In this document: in pieces, positions 1-8,556 of the stretch
How positions within the stretch are numbered: the first letter of the stretch is position 1
How the letters are laid out: every line of letters starts with the position of its first letter
Origin: Pseudomonadota bacterium
Lineage (GTDB): Bacteria; Pseudomonadota; Gammaproteobacteria; Burkholderiales; Burkholderiaceae_B
Length of the DNA stretch: 64,000 bases
Assembly: GCA_023423975.1 (NCBI GenBank)
Contig: JAFAEO010000073.1
Coordinates: forward strand, 124,001-188,000
Reading direction: 5' to 3'
The notes under the pieces: generated by a model
Told to the model about the DNA's origin: nothing
The model's database searches: none
Seen by the model: the letters and a program-made list of their open reading frames with translations, nothing else
Position numbers and translations under genes: made by a program

Positions 1-938
1 ACAGGCGGATTCTGTATATCAGGCTCAAACGATACCTCCCAGTTGCCGGACTGCCGATCCGGCTTCAAATTGAGCATGATCGCGCCAAGATTGACCATCA
101 TGGCATCCGGGTTGGCGTTATAGGGGCGCTCGGGCGAACCATCAAAATCGCCGGGGTCAGTAAAAATGGGGGCGAACAATGAGCGGTCCACAATCACATC
201 CGACAAATGAAGCAGCCCCTTGGCCTGAATGGCGCGAATCATCTGCCGCAGATCATTGTAATTGAGCGCCGGGTCGCCGCCGCCCTTGATATATAGCGGC
301 GTGCGCATGGCCTGCGACACATCAAAGCGCGCCTTGCGATCAATATAAACACGGGTCTTCCAGGTGTACTGGCTGCCCAGCCGGTTCAGCGCGGCCCAGG
401 TCGTGAGCATTTTCATAACCGAAGCCGGGTTACGTGGCGTGCCCGGATTAATGGCCAGAATAACCGGGCCGCCCGCCTCCTTGATCAGCAGCGACAGCGA
501 TGACAGCGGTACGCCGGTTTTATCCCAACGTGCTCGTATGGTATCGGGCAGATGATCTGCGGATTTGATCGAAGCAATGGGAAAACCGTAGACATTCAAC
601 AGGTCGCCGGCATCAGCCTCGCTTTGGGCAGCAGCTGCCGCAGCCAGCCCGGTTGCGCCTTTCTTTACACCCAGGCCGCTTTTTTTGGCCGACGGCACGA
701 TCTTCACGTCAAGTGCGCCTGGCCGGTTGAACTCAAACGTGGCACCGGGCGCAACCCGAATGGTTGCGGTCTTTCCCTTTTTGCCGGACGATGTTTTCTT
801 TTTTGTCTGCGGCTTGCTGCTCGTACCGCTCTCGCGTGCGCTGGCGGGGGTCGCCAGCGTCAGGCCCAACACGAGCAGGCAGGCCGCCATGGACAGGCGT
901 CCTGCTACGGGGTGCATAATCACATTTGCTATAGGCAT
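1..938 (-). CDS. dacB: D-alanyl-D-alanine carboxypeptidase/endopeptidase (PBP4 type), partial
   Basis: Peptidase S13 (PBP4) enzymes trim or cleave peptidoglycan peptide cross-links in the periplasm. About 312 residues are visible; the C-terminal part, with the later SxN and KTG motifs, lies beyond the left edge. Residues 17-34 form a signal-peptide-like hydrophobic stretch ending in ASA. A Lys/Ser-rich linker follows (residues 38-58), then the catalytic tetrad Ser173-Val-Met-Lys176 in the setting NPASVMKML, and the KGGGDPAL segment typical of the family. The first ATG is taken as the start; an alternative ATG lies 21 bases downstream, and neither has a clear ribosome binding site. The roughly 90-residue basic and Ala-rich region before the catalytic domain is longer than in E. 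coli DacB. Family assignment is firm, start uncertain. Confidence 0.85.
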   Translation of the reverse strand, partial: MPIANVIMHPVAGRLSMAACLLVLGLTLATPASARESGTSSKPQTKKKTSSGKKGKTATIRVAPGATFEFNRPGALDVKIVPSAKKSGLGVKKGATGLAAAAAAQSEADAGDLLNVYGFPIASIKSADHLPDTIRARWDKTGVPLSSLSLLIKEAGGPVILAINPGTPRNPASVMKMLTTWAALNRLGSQYTWKTRVYIDRKARFDVSQAMRTPLYIKGGGDPALNYNDLRQMIRAIQAKGLLHLSDVIVDRSLFAPIFTDPGDFDGSPERPYNANPDAMMVNLGAIMLNLKPDRQSGNWEVSFEPDIQNPP

Positions 939-1232
939 ACAGAGACGTCAGTAACACCAGCCCAGTGCCATGTTTGTCCAATTACAGTTGCACAGGCAGC
1001 CACGCCCGGCACAGAATGCTGCTTCGGATAAGAAGGCTTCGGATGGATCATTGTAATCTGGCTCTCCTGTTGCAGTCCGGAACGAAAAAGACACTTTATA
1101 ATGGTTAATTACGACAAGCCGGTTAAAACCGGCGAAATTCGTCCGCCAACCTTCCTTGATATTGCAAGCCCAGATTCGTGCAGCCGCGCGCTTCGATGCC
1201 TTCGATACCCTGCTTTCCATTGCTTTTTATTC

Positions 1233-2291
1233 ATGTTACCCATAGACCCCTCGCTGAGTATTGCCGACTTCGACTACGAACTTCCCGAAGACCTGATCGC
1301 CCAGACCCCGCCTGCCACCAGAACCGACAGCCGCCTGTTGCTCGTACAAACCCACGGCGCACTGCAGGACCTGAACTTCAGCGCCCTGCCCGACCTGCTG
1401 CTGCCCGGCGACCTGCTGATCTTCAATGACACCAAAGTGATCAAGGCAAGACTATACGGCCAAAAGGACAGCGGTGGGCGCGTGGAAGCGCTGATTGAAC
1501 GCATTATTGAACCCACCCGCGCCCTGGCGCATGTTCGAGCCAGCAAATCGCCGCGCCCCGGCACCACCCTGGTCTTTGATGGCGCCGTTTCCTGTACGGT
1601 CGTGGCGCGACATGAAGATCTGTTCGAATTGCAGTTCGATACCGATATTCTGCCCGTGCTGGACAAACACGGCAACCTTCCGTTGCCGCCCTATATCAAA
1701 CATAGCGCCGACCAGCAGGATGAAACCCGCTATCAGACTGTCTACGCCCGCCACCCCGGTGCGGTCGCCGCCCCCACTGCCGGCTTGCATTTTGATGCAA
1801 CGCTGCTGCAGCGACTGCAGGACAAAGGCATAGAGACGGCCTGGGTAACCCTGCACGTGGGCGCCGGCACCTTCCAACCGGTACGGGTAGAGAAGATCAG
1901 TGAACATATTATGCACGCAGAATGGTATACCGTGCCGGAAACAACCGTTGCCGCCATTGCTGCGGCCCGCAAGCGCGGCGGACGGGTTGTTGCGGTGGGC
2001 ACCACGAGCGTGCGAGCGCTGGAATCGGCCGCGCAGCAAGGCGGCACACTGGACAACCTGCGCTGCCCCGTCGCCCATAGTGCCGATACGCAGCTATTTA
2101 TCACGCCTGGCTACACGTTCCGCGTGATTGACGGGCTGATCACCAACTTTCATTTGCCCCAGTCAACCCTGCTGATGCTGGTCTCCGCCCTGACCGGGCG
2201 CGAACGCATGCAGCAGGCCTATCGCCATGCCATCGAACAGCGCTACCGCTTCTTCAGTTATGGCGACGCCATGTTTATTGCGCCCGGCTAA
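1233..2291 (+). CDS. queA: S-adenosylmethionine:tRNA ribosyltransferase-isomerase
   Basis: QueA transfers and isomerises the ribose of S-adenosylmethionine onto preQ1 in tRNA, making epoxyqueuosine, the penultimate step of queuosine synthesis in the cytoplasm. The product is 352 residues, the normal family length. Recognisable segments are the N-terminal FDYELPEDLIAQTP, the central TAGLHFD and the C-terminal NFHLPQSTLLMLV. The frame stays open for 44 codons upstream, but those residues do not look like the family, so the ATG opening MLPIDPSLS was chosen. tgt, the gene for the earlier queuosine step, follows on the same strand after about 150 bases, as in many proteobacteria. Nothing odd was seen. 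Confidence 0.96.
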   Translation: MLPIDPSLSIADFDYELPEDLIAQTPPATRTDSRLLLVQTHGALQDLNFSALPDLLLPGDLLIFNDTKVIKARLYGQKDSGGRVEALIERIIEPTRALAHVRASKSPRPGTTLVFDGAVSCTVVARHEDLFELQFDTDILPVLDKHGNLPLPPYIKHSADQQDETRYQTVYARHPGAVAAPTAGLHFDATLLQRLQDKGIETAWVTLHVGAGTFQPVRVEKISEHIMHAEWYTVPETTVAAIAAARKRGGRVVAVGTTSVRALESAAQQGGTLDNLRCPVAHSADTQLFITPGYTFRVIDGLITNFHLPQSTLLMLVSALTGRERMQQAYRHAIEQRYRFFSYGDAMFIAPG

Positions 2292-2441
2292 TCGGAATCA
2301 TGCAGCCCGAAGCCGTTGCAGGCGCATATACGACTTCGACTTTCCACCCATGACTCAGGCGCAAGGGAACGAATCAGAGCTGTTTCTGTCATACTTGGTT
2401 CTTTGCCTTGCGCGCATTTCCCCTTTCATCAATCGATTATC

Positions 2442-3581
2442 ATGCCAGGACTTTCCTTTTCTTTAATAAAAACCGAGGGTAAAGCCCGCCGGGCCAGCAT
2501 CACTCTGAATCACGGCACAGTACAAACGCCCATGTTCATGCCTGTGGGCACGTATGGCAGCGTCAAGGCCATGCTGCCACATGAACTGGAAGAGATCGGT
2601 GCCCAGGTGGTGCTGGGCAACACCTTTCACCTGTGGTTGCGGCCAGGCACTGAGGTTATTGAAAAACATGACGGCCTGCATGGCTTCATGCAATGGAAAA
2701 AACCGATACTGACCGACTCCGGCGGCTTCCAGGTGTTCAGCCTGAGTGACTTGCGCAGCAAAATCACCGAAGAAGGCGTCAAGTTCTCTTCACCCATCGA
2801 TGGTTCAAGACTGTTTCTGACACCCGAAGAGTCCATGCGCATCCAGCGCTCACTCAACTCGGATATCGTCATGGTGTTTGACGAATGCACACCGTATACC
2901 ATCGACGGGCGTCCCGCCACGCACGATGAGGCAGCGCGTTCCATGCGCATGTCCCTGCGCTGGGCCCAGCGCTCCCGGGATGCGTTTGACACGCTGCAAA
3001 ACCCCAACGCATTGTTCGGCATTGTCCAGGGCGGTATGTTCGAGGATCTGCGCGACGAATCGCTGGCCGGACTGCAGCGCATTGGTTTTGACGGATATGC
3101 GATCGGCGGTCTGTCCGTGGGTGAGCCCAAACCGGACATGCGTCGTATACTGGCACATATCGCCCATCAGTTGCCCGACAATGCCCCGCGTTATTTAATG
3201 GGCGTGGGCACACCGGAAGACCTGGTCGAAGGCGTGAGCCAGGGCGTGGACATGTTCGATTGCGTCATGCCATCGCGCAACGCACGCAACGGCTGGCTGT
3301 TTACCCGCTTCGGTGATATTAAAATCCGCAATGCGCGGTATCGCGACGATACCCGCCCGCTGGATCCAACCTGCGCCTGCCATACGTGCCGGCATTTTTC
3401 ACGGGCCTACCTGCACCACATGCAAAAGGCCAATGAAATTACCGGCGCTCGCCTGAACACACTACACAATCTGCATTTTTACCTGCGTATCATGGAAGAA
3501 ATGCGGGAAGCGCTGGAACAGGGCCGTTTTGCCCAGTGGCAGGAACAATTTTTCATCGATCGATCAAAAGGCATTGACTAG
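2442..3581 (+). CDS. tgt: tRNA-guanine transglycosylase
   Basis: Tgt exchanges guanine 34 of GUN-anticodon tRNAs (Asp, Asn, His, Tyr) for preQ1. The 379-residue protein carries the two expected aspartates, Asp92 in LTDSGGFQVFS and Asp273 in FDCVMPSRNARNG. The zinc site is Cys311-x-Cys313-x2-Cys316 with a following His-rich stretch. The start is the ATG of MPGLSFSLIKT; 42 open codons upstream are not family-like. It sits between queA and yajC, the usual order, and probably shares a transcript with queA. The tRNA-Asp gene at about 26.6 kb would be one of its substrates. Confidence 0.97.
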   Translation: MPGLSFSLIKTEGKARRASITLNHGTVQTPMFMPVGTYGSVKAMLPHELEEIGAQVVLGNTFHLWLRPGTEVIEKHDGLHGFMQWKKPILTDSGGFQVFSLSDLRSKITEEGVKFSSPIDGSRLFLTPEESMRIQRSLNSDIVMVFDECTPYTIDGRPATHDEAARSMRMSLRWAQRSRDAFDTLQNPNALFGIVQGGMFEDLRDESLAGLQRIGFDGYAIGGLSVGEPKPDMRRILAHIAHQLPDNAPRYLMGVGTPEDLVEGVSQGVDMFDCVMPSRNARNGWLFTRFGDIKIRNARYRDDTRPLDPTCACHTCRHFSRAYLHHMQKANEITGARLNTLHNLHFYLRIMEEMREALEQGRFAQWQEQFFIDRSKGID

Positions 3582-3633
3582 CCCAGAAAAGGCTACAATA
3601 TTCGGTTAATTTACACTTACGGGAGTCTTTCTT

Positions 3634-3984
3634 ATGCTTACAAGCAATTTATCTACGCTGGTCCTGGCGCAGGCTGCGCCAGCCGGCGGCATCATGGGCG
3701 GTCTGACAAGTTTTCTGCCTATCATCCTGATGTTCGTGGTGCTGTACTTCCTGATGATTCGTCCGCAAATGAAACGCCAGAAAGAAACCAAGGCCATGAT
3801 CGACGCACTTGCCAAAGGCGACGAAGTGATTACTGCCGGCGGAATTCTGGGCAAAATATCCAAGGTCACGGACAACTACCTGACCGTAGAAGTAGCCAAC
3901 CTGGCAGACAAACCCGTCGAGGTGCTGGTACAACGCGTCGCAGTGACCACCGTACTGCCAAAAGGCACAGTCAAATCGCTGTAA
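3634..3984 (+). CDS. yajC: Sec translocon accessory protein YajC
   Basis: YajC is a small inner-membrane partner of SecD and SecF in the Sec export machinery. The 116-residue protein has one transmembrane segment (about residues 28-45, SFLPIILMFVVLYFLMI) followed by the family signature RPQMKRQKE and a soluble GDEVITAGGILGK region. A Shine-Dalgarno sequence (GGGAG) lies about ten bases before the ATG. It follows tgt by 52 bases and precedes secD. A terminator-like hairpin lies between its stop and secD, which may make yajC more abundant than SecDF; that last point is inference. Confidence 0.96.
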   Translation: MLTSNLSTLVLAQAAPAGGIMGGLTSFLPIILMFVVLYFLMIRPQMKRQKETKAMIDALAKGDEVITAGGILGKISKVTDNYLTVEVANLADKPVEVLVQRVAVTTVLPKGTVKSL

Positions 3985-3997
3985 TCCGGCAACAGGC

Positions 3998-4023
3998 GGG
4001 CGGTAAATACCGCCCTGCTTTTT
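3998..4023 (+). terminator. Terminator-like hairpin between yajC and secD
   Basis: A perfect 7-bp stem (GGGCGGT / ACCGCCC) with a four-base loop is followed within three bases by a run of five T. It begins 14 bases after the yajC stop and ends 43 bases before the secD start, on the coding strand. It fits an intrinsic terminator or attenuator inside the operon. Confidence 0.7.
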
Positions 4024-4066
4024 GCCCGGCCCCCTGTTTCAACCCCTTATCGAAAACGGCTACGGT

Positions 4067-5962
4067 ATGAACCGCTATCCCCTCTGGAAATACATTACGG
4101 TACTGGTTGCCCTCATTATCGGCATCCTGTATACCGCCCCCAATTTTTTTGGTGAAACACCGGCAGTGCAGGTGTCCAGCGCCAAGGTGACGCAAAAAGT
4201 CACCACGCAGACCATGGGTCAGGTAGAGGACATACTGCGGCAGAACAATATTGCCTTTTCCGGCACCTATTTTCAACAGAACGGCCCTGCCGGCACCGTT
4301 CGGGTCCGCCTGGCCAATACCGACGCACAGCTGAAGGCTCGCGACGTACTGGACAACGCGCTCAATCCCATCAAGGATGACCCATCCTATACCGTGGCGC
4401 TGAACCTGCTGTCGGCTTCCCCTGACTGGATGAGCGCAATCGGCGCCAACCCTATGTACCTGGGTCTTGATTTGCGCGGTGGCGTGCATTTTCTGCTGCA
4501 GGTAGATATGCAGGGCGCACTGGCTGCCCGCTATGAGTCCCTGACCACAGACATCCGCTCCATTTTGCGCGACGCACGTGTCGCAGTGGAATCGGTCAAC
4601 AACGCAGACAGCCGGATTACTGCCACCTTCGCCACTGAGCAAGACCGGAACAAGGCGCAAGACGCACTGCGCACCCGCACCAATGAACTGGAATTTACCA
4701 CGAGCCAGTCCGGCGATAAATTCCTGTTGAACGGCACCATCCTGGCCGCCGAAATTGCCCGGGTCCAGGACACCGCACTCAAGCAGAATATCCTGACCCT
4801 GCATAACCGGATCAACGAACTGGGCGTAGCCGAGCCGATTATTCAGCAACAGGGACTGGACCGCATCATCGTGCAGCTGCCCGGTATTCAGGATGTAGCC
4901 AAAGCCAAGGAAATTCTGGGCCGCACCGCCACCCTGCAATTGCGCATGGTAGATGATTCGCCAGCAGCGCAAAACGCCATGGCCACCGGTACCGTGCCTT
5001 TCGGGCTGGAAAGCTTCAAGGATACCGATGGTCGGACAGTGCTGGTCCGTCGCCAGGTATTGCTCACCGGTGAAAACCTGGAAAACGCCCAGTCCGGGCG
5101 CAACCAGCAAACCCAGCAGCCGACAGTCAACCTCACGCTGGACGACAAGGGCGCGCGTATTTTCCGTGACACCACCCGCGACAATATCGGCAAACGCCTG
5201 GCCATCATTTTGTTTGAAAATGGCAAAGGCCAGGTCGTGACGGCCCCGGTTATCCGCAGTGAAATTCCTAACGGCCAGGTCGAAATTTCAGGCAGCATGG
5301 ATGCCACGCAGGCTGCCGATACGGCCCTGCTGCTACGCGCAGGTTCGCTGGCTGCCCCCATGTCCATTATCGAAGAGCGCACCATCGGCCCGAGCCTGGG
5401 CGCCGATAATATCCGGATGGGATTCGATTCCACCCTTTACGGTTTCCTGATGATCGCGGTCTTCATGATCATTTATTACCATATGTTCGGTGTGTTCTCT
5501 ACCCTGGGGCTGGCATTCAACGTCTTGCTGCTACTGGCGGTCCTGTCGCTGCTACAGGCCACGCTTACGCTGCCGGGCATTGCCGCCATTGCACTGACGC
5601 TGGGTATGGCAATTGACTCGAACGTACTCATCAATGAACGGGTCCGGGAAGAACTGCGCAATGGCGCCTCACCGCAGCAGGCCATCAGTGTCGGCTTTAG
5701 CAAGGCGTGGGCCACCATTCTTGACTCGAACCTGACGACCCTTATTGTGGGCCTGGCGCTACTGGCTTTCGGTAGCGGCCCGGTTCGCGGCTTTGCCGTG
5801 GTTCACTGCATTGGTATCCTGACCTCCATGTTCTCATCCGTGGTCGGTGTACGGGCCATCGTGAATTTGTGGTACGGCCGGCGCAAGAAACTCAAATCGG
5901 TCTCCATCGGTACCGTCTGGCGTCCCGAAACGGACGACAAGAAAGACATCGCCAAGAACTGA
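4067..5962 (+). CDS. secD: Protein translocase subunit SecD
   Basis: SecD works with SecF to complete protein export across the inner membrane using the proton gradient. The product is 631 residues, with an N-terminal membrane segment (about residues 8-26), a large periplasmic domain with the YLGLDLRGGVHFLLQVD motif, and a C-terminal block of transmembrane helices with GMAIDSNVLINERVREE, the RND-type motif containing the conserved aspartate. The start is the ATG of MNRYPLWKY; 15 in-frame codons upstream run into the preceding hairpin region and are unlikely to be translated. secF follows after 53 bases with a hairpin between them. Confidence 0.97.
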   Translation: MNRYPLWKYITVLVALIIGILYTAPNFFGETPAVQVSSAKVTQKVTTQTMGQVEDILRQNNIAFSGTYFQQNGPAGTVRVRLANTDAQLKARDVLDNALNPIKDDPSYTVALNLLSASPDWMSAIGANPMYLGLDLRGGVHFLLQVDMQGALAARYESLTTDIRSILRDARVAVESVNNADSRITATFATEQDRNKAQDALRTRTNELEFTTSQSGDKFLLNGTILAAEIARVQDTALKQNILTLHNRINELGVAEPIIQQQGLDRIIVQLPGIQDVAKAKEILGRTATLQLRMVDDSPAAQNAMATGTVPFGLESFKDTDGRTVLVRRQVLLTGENLENAQSGRNQQTQQPTVNLTLDDKGARIFRDTTRDNIGKRLAIILFENGKGQVVTAPVIRSEIPNGQVEISGSMDATQAADTALLLRAGSLAAPMSIIEERTIGPSLGADNIRMGFDSTLYGFLMIAVFMIIYYHMFGVFSTLGLAFNVLLLLAVLSLLQATLTLPGIAAIALTLGMAIDSNVLINERVREELRNGASPQQAISVGFSKAWATILDSNLTTLIVGLALLAFGSGPVRGFAVVHCIGILTSMFSSVVGVRAIVNLWYGRRKKLKSVSIGTVWRPETDDKKDIAKN

Positions 5963-5980
5963 ATAGCGCAGAACACTTTT

Positions 5981-6003
5981 TCTGTCCGGGCTGACCGGAC
6001 AGA
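5981..6003 (+). other. Perfect hairpin between secD and secF
   Basis: A 9-bp perfect inverted repeat (TCTGTCCGG / CCGGACAGA) with a five-base loop fills most of the 53-base secD-secF gap. It ends two bases before the AGGA ribosome binding site of secF. It has no T run, so it is more likely an RNA-processing, stability or translation-tuning structure than a terminator. The structure is seen; the role is inferred. Confidence 0.55.
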
Positions 6004-6015
6004 GCAGGAATAAAT

Positions 6016-6954
6016 ATGGAATTTTTCAGAATTCACAAAACCATCCCGTTCATGAAGAACGCGCTGGTCCTTAACCTGATCAGCGGCATCACCTTCGTGC
6101 TGGCGGTATTTTTTATCGTGACCCGCGGTTTTCATCTGTCCATCGAATTTACCGGTGGCACGGTCATGGAAGTCAACTACCAGCAGGCAGCCCAGCTTGA
6201 TGAGGTGCGCAGCAGCATCAGTGCGCTCAACTATAGCGACTTTCAGGTGCAGAACTTCGGTACCTCGCGCGACGTCATTATCCGCCTGCCGGTAGACAAG
6301 GGCATGTCTTCAACGGAACAGAGCAATACCGTGATGGCAGCCCTCAAAAAGGCCAGTCCCGATGCGGAACTGCGTCGGGTGGAATTCGTCGGGCCGCAAG
6401 TCGGTAATGAGCTGTTCAGTAACGGCCTGAAGGCGCTGGCGTTTGTGGTGATCGGAATCATGATTTATCTGGGGATCCGCTTCGAATGGAAATTTGCGCT
6501 GGCGTGCGTGATCGCCAACCTGCACGACGTGGTGATCATCCTCGGATTTTTCGCATTCTTCCAATGGGAGTTCTCACTGCCTGTACTGGCCGGGGTGCTG
6601 GCGGTCCTGGGTTATTCGGTCAATGAATCGGTGGTGATCATGGACCGGATCCGTGAGAATTTCCGCAAGCATCGCCGCGCCAGTGTCCGTGAGGTCATCG
6701 ACGGCGCCATTACGCAAACCATTTCCCGTACGGTCATTACCCATGCGTCCACGCAAATGATGGTGCTCTCCATGTTCTTCTTTGGCGGCCCTTCCCTGCA
6801 CTACTTCGCGTTGGCGCTCACCATCGGCATCTGGTTCGGTATTTATTCGTCTGTATTCGTGGCAGCAGCCATCGCCATGTGGCTGGGTGTCAAGCGTGAA
6901 GACCTGATCAAGACGCCGAAAAAAGAAGATCCGGCCAGCGAAGTGATCTACTAA
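6016..6954 (+). CDS. secF: Protein translocase subunit SecF
   Basis: SecF pairs with SecD in the inner membrane. The 312-residue protein has six predicted membrane helices, the first at about residues 16-36, the family segment FTGGTVMEV in the first periplasmic loop, and GYSVNESVVIMDRIREN in the C-terminal helices. The length is normal. An AGGAATAAAT ribosome binding site precedes the ATG. A strong intrinsic terminator follows about 50 bases after the stop, closing the queA-tgt-yajC-secDF block. Confidence 0.97.
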   Translation: MEFFRIHKTIPFMKNALVLNLISGITFVLAVFFIVTRGFHLSIEFTGGTVMEVNYQQAAQLDEVRSSISALNYSDFQVQNFGTSRDVIIRLPVDKGMSSTEQSNTVMAALKKASPDAELRRVEFVGPQVGNELFSNGLKALAFVVIGIMIYLGIRFEWKFALACVIANLHDVVIILGFFAFFQWEFSLPVLAGVLAVLGYSVNESVVIMDRIRENFRKHRRASVREVIDGAITQTISRTVITHASTQMMVLSMFFFGGPSLHYFALALTIGIWFGIYSSVFVAAAIAMWLGVKREDLIKTPKKEDPASEVIY

Positions 6955-7003
6955 TCAATAGACTGTACCGTGGGCGCAACACCAGCTTGCGCACCCCACC
7001 GGA

Positions 7004-7027
7004 AAAAAGCGCCTGCGGGCGCTTTTT
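7004..7027 (+). terminator. Intrinsic terminator after secF
   Basis: A 10-bp perfect stem (AAAAAGCGCC / GGCGCTTTTT) with a TGCG loop gives a GC core flanked by A and T runs. It lies about 50 bases after the secF stop. Because both A and T tracts are present it could work in both directions, but no minus-strand gene ends here. Confidence 0.9.
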
Positions 7028-7131
7028 CGTTTGAAAAAACAACAGGATAAAGTGTAATCTGGGCAAACACGTTACAATCACGTTTTCCAAATTTTACCCC
7101 CGGGACAAAAACCCGCAACGGTACCCATATC

Positions 7132-8556
7132 ATGCAAGAAACCTCACTCAAACGCGGCAACGCGCCCGCCGTCGCCACTCCTGTTCAGGAAACGCCCATC
7201 CGTATTCATCCCTCTGCCAAAAAGTTGTATATCAAGACGTTCGGCTGCCAGATGAACGAATATGATTCGGACAAAATGGCCGATGTATTACGCGAAAACC
7301 AGGGACTGGAGCTGACCAGCACGCCTGAAGATGCCGACGTCATTCTGCTCAATACCTGTTCCATCCGCGAAAAAGCGCAGGAAAAAGTATTTTCAGATCT
7401 TGGCCGCATCAATCAGCTCAAAAAGAAAAACCCCAATCTGGTCATTGGCGTGGGCGGCTGTGTCGCCAGCCAGGAAGGCGCGACCATCATCCGGCGCGCA
7501 CCCTATGTAGACGTGGTGTTCGGCCCACAAACCCTGCACCGCCTGCCCGAACTCATTGAACGCCGTAAAAACACCGGGCGCGCCCAGGTGGACATCAGCT
7601 TTCCGGAAATTGAAAAATTCGATGCCCTGCCGCCGGCCCGGGTCGATGGCCCTTCGGCCTTTGTGTCCATCATGGAAGGTTGCAGCAAATACTGCAGCTT
7701 TTGCGTCGTTCCCTATACTCGTGGCGAAGAAATTTCCCGGCCGTTCGAAGATGTCCTGACCGAAATTGCCGATCTGGCAGACCAGGGCGTCAAGGAAGTC
7801 AACCTGCTCGGCCAGAACGTCAACGCCTATCGTGGCACCCTGGGCGGTACCGCTGAGTTGGCTGATTTTGCCATGTTGCTCGATTATGTACATGACATCC
7901 CGGGGATCGAACGTATTCGTTATACGACCTCTCATCCCAAGGAAATGACCAGCCGGCTGATTGAAGCCCATGGACGTCTGCCCAAACTGGTTCCCTTCCT
8001 GCATCTGCCAATCCAGACCGGGAGCGACCGGATTCTGGCTGCCATGAAACGCGGCTACACCGGGCTGGAGTTCAAGTCCATTGCCCGCCGTCTGTATGCA
8101 GCCCGACCCGGCATGACGCTGTCTTCGGATTTCATTGTGGGCTTTCCCGGAGAGACCGAAGCGGATTTCGAGGCCACCCTCAAGCTGATCGCAGACGTCA
8201 ATTTCGATACCTCGTTCTCGTTCATCTATTCGCGCCGGCCGGGCACGCCTGCCGCCGACCTGGAAGACGATACGCCTTACGAGGTCAAACTGGCAAGGCT
8301 GCAACGCCTGCAGGCCCAGATTACGACGCAGGCCAGTGCCATCAGTCATGGCATGCTTGATACCATCCAGCCGGTGCTGGTCGAAGGGCCCTCACGCCGT
8401 GATGCCAGCGAACTGACCGGCCGTACCGAAAACAACCGGATCGTCAATTTCGCGGCGTCCGAGCAGTTGATCGGCCAGATTGTCAACGTGCGTATTACTG
8501 CCGTATATACCAACTCTCTGCGCGGCGAACTCGCGACTGGGGACGCTGCTTCATGA
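7132..8556 (+). CDS. miaB: tRNA-2-methylthio-N6-dimethylallyladenosine synthase
   Basis: MiaB is a radical-SAM methylthiotransferase that modifies i6A37 in tRNAs reading UNN codons. The 474-residue protein has the N-terminal UPF0004 domain with Cys39, Cys76 and Cys110 (auxiliary iron-sulfur cluster), the radical-SAM motif Cys184-x3-Cys188-x2-Cys191 in CSKYCSFC, and a C-terminal TRAM domain (about residues 405-470). About 30 residues precede the UPF0004 domain, and an internal start cannot be excluded. It overlaps the following PhoH-like gene by four bases (ATGA), so translational coupling is likely. The miaB-ybeZ-ybeY-corC-lnt order is a conserved proteobacterial cluster. Confidence 0.97.
   Translation: MQETSLKRGNAPAVATPVQETPIRIHPSAKKLYIKTFGCQMNEYDSDKMADVLRENQGLELTSTPEDADVILLNTCSIREKAQEKVFSDLGRINQLKKKNPNLVIGVGGCVASQEGATIIRRAPYVDVVFGPQTLHRLPELIERRKNTGRAQVDISFPEIEKFDALPPARVDGPSAFVSIMEGCSKYCSFCVVPYTRGEEISRPFEDVLTEIADLADQGVKEVNLLGQNVNAYRGTLGGTAELADFAMLLDYVHDIPGIERIRYTTSHPKEMTSRLIEAHGRLPKLVPFLHLPIQTGSDRILAAMKRGYTGLEFKSIARRLYAARPGMTLSSDFIVGFPGETEADFEATLKLIADVNFDTSFSFIYSRRPGTPAADLEDDTPYEVKLARLQRLQAQITTQASAISHGMLDTIQPVLVEGPSRRDASELTGRTENNRIVNFAASEQLIGQIVNVRITAVYTNSLRGELATGDAAS

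Noticed and set aside
3971..5110. 379-codon open frame on the minus strand opposite secD
   Set aside because: It lies fully antisense to secD, has no recognisable domain and no ribosome binding site, and its length reflects the GC-rich codon pattern of the real gene.
7393..8349. 318-codon open frame on the minus strand opposite miaB
   Set aside because: Antisense shadow of miaB, which has all its cysteine motifs; the shadow translation has no family pattern.
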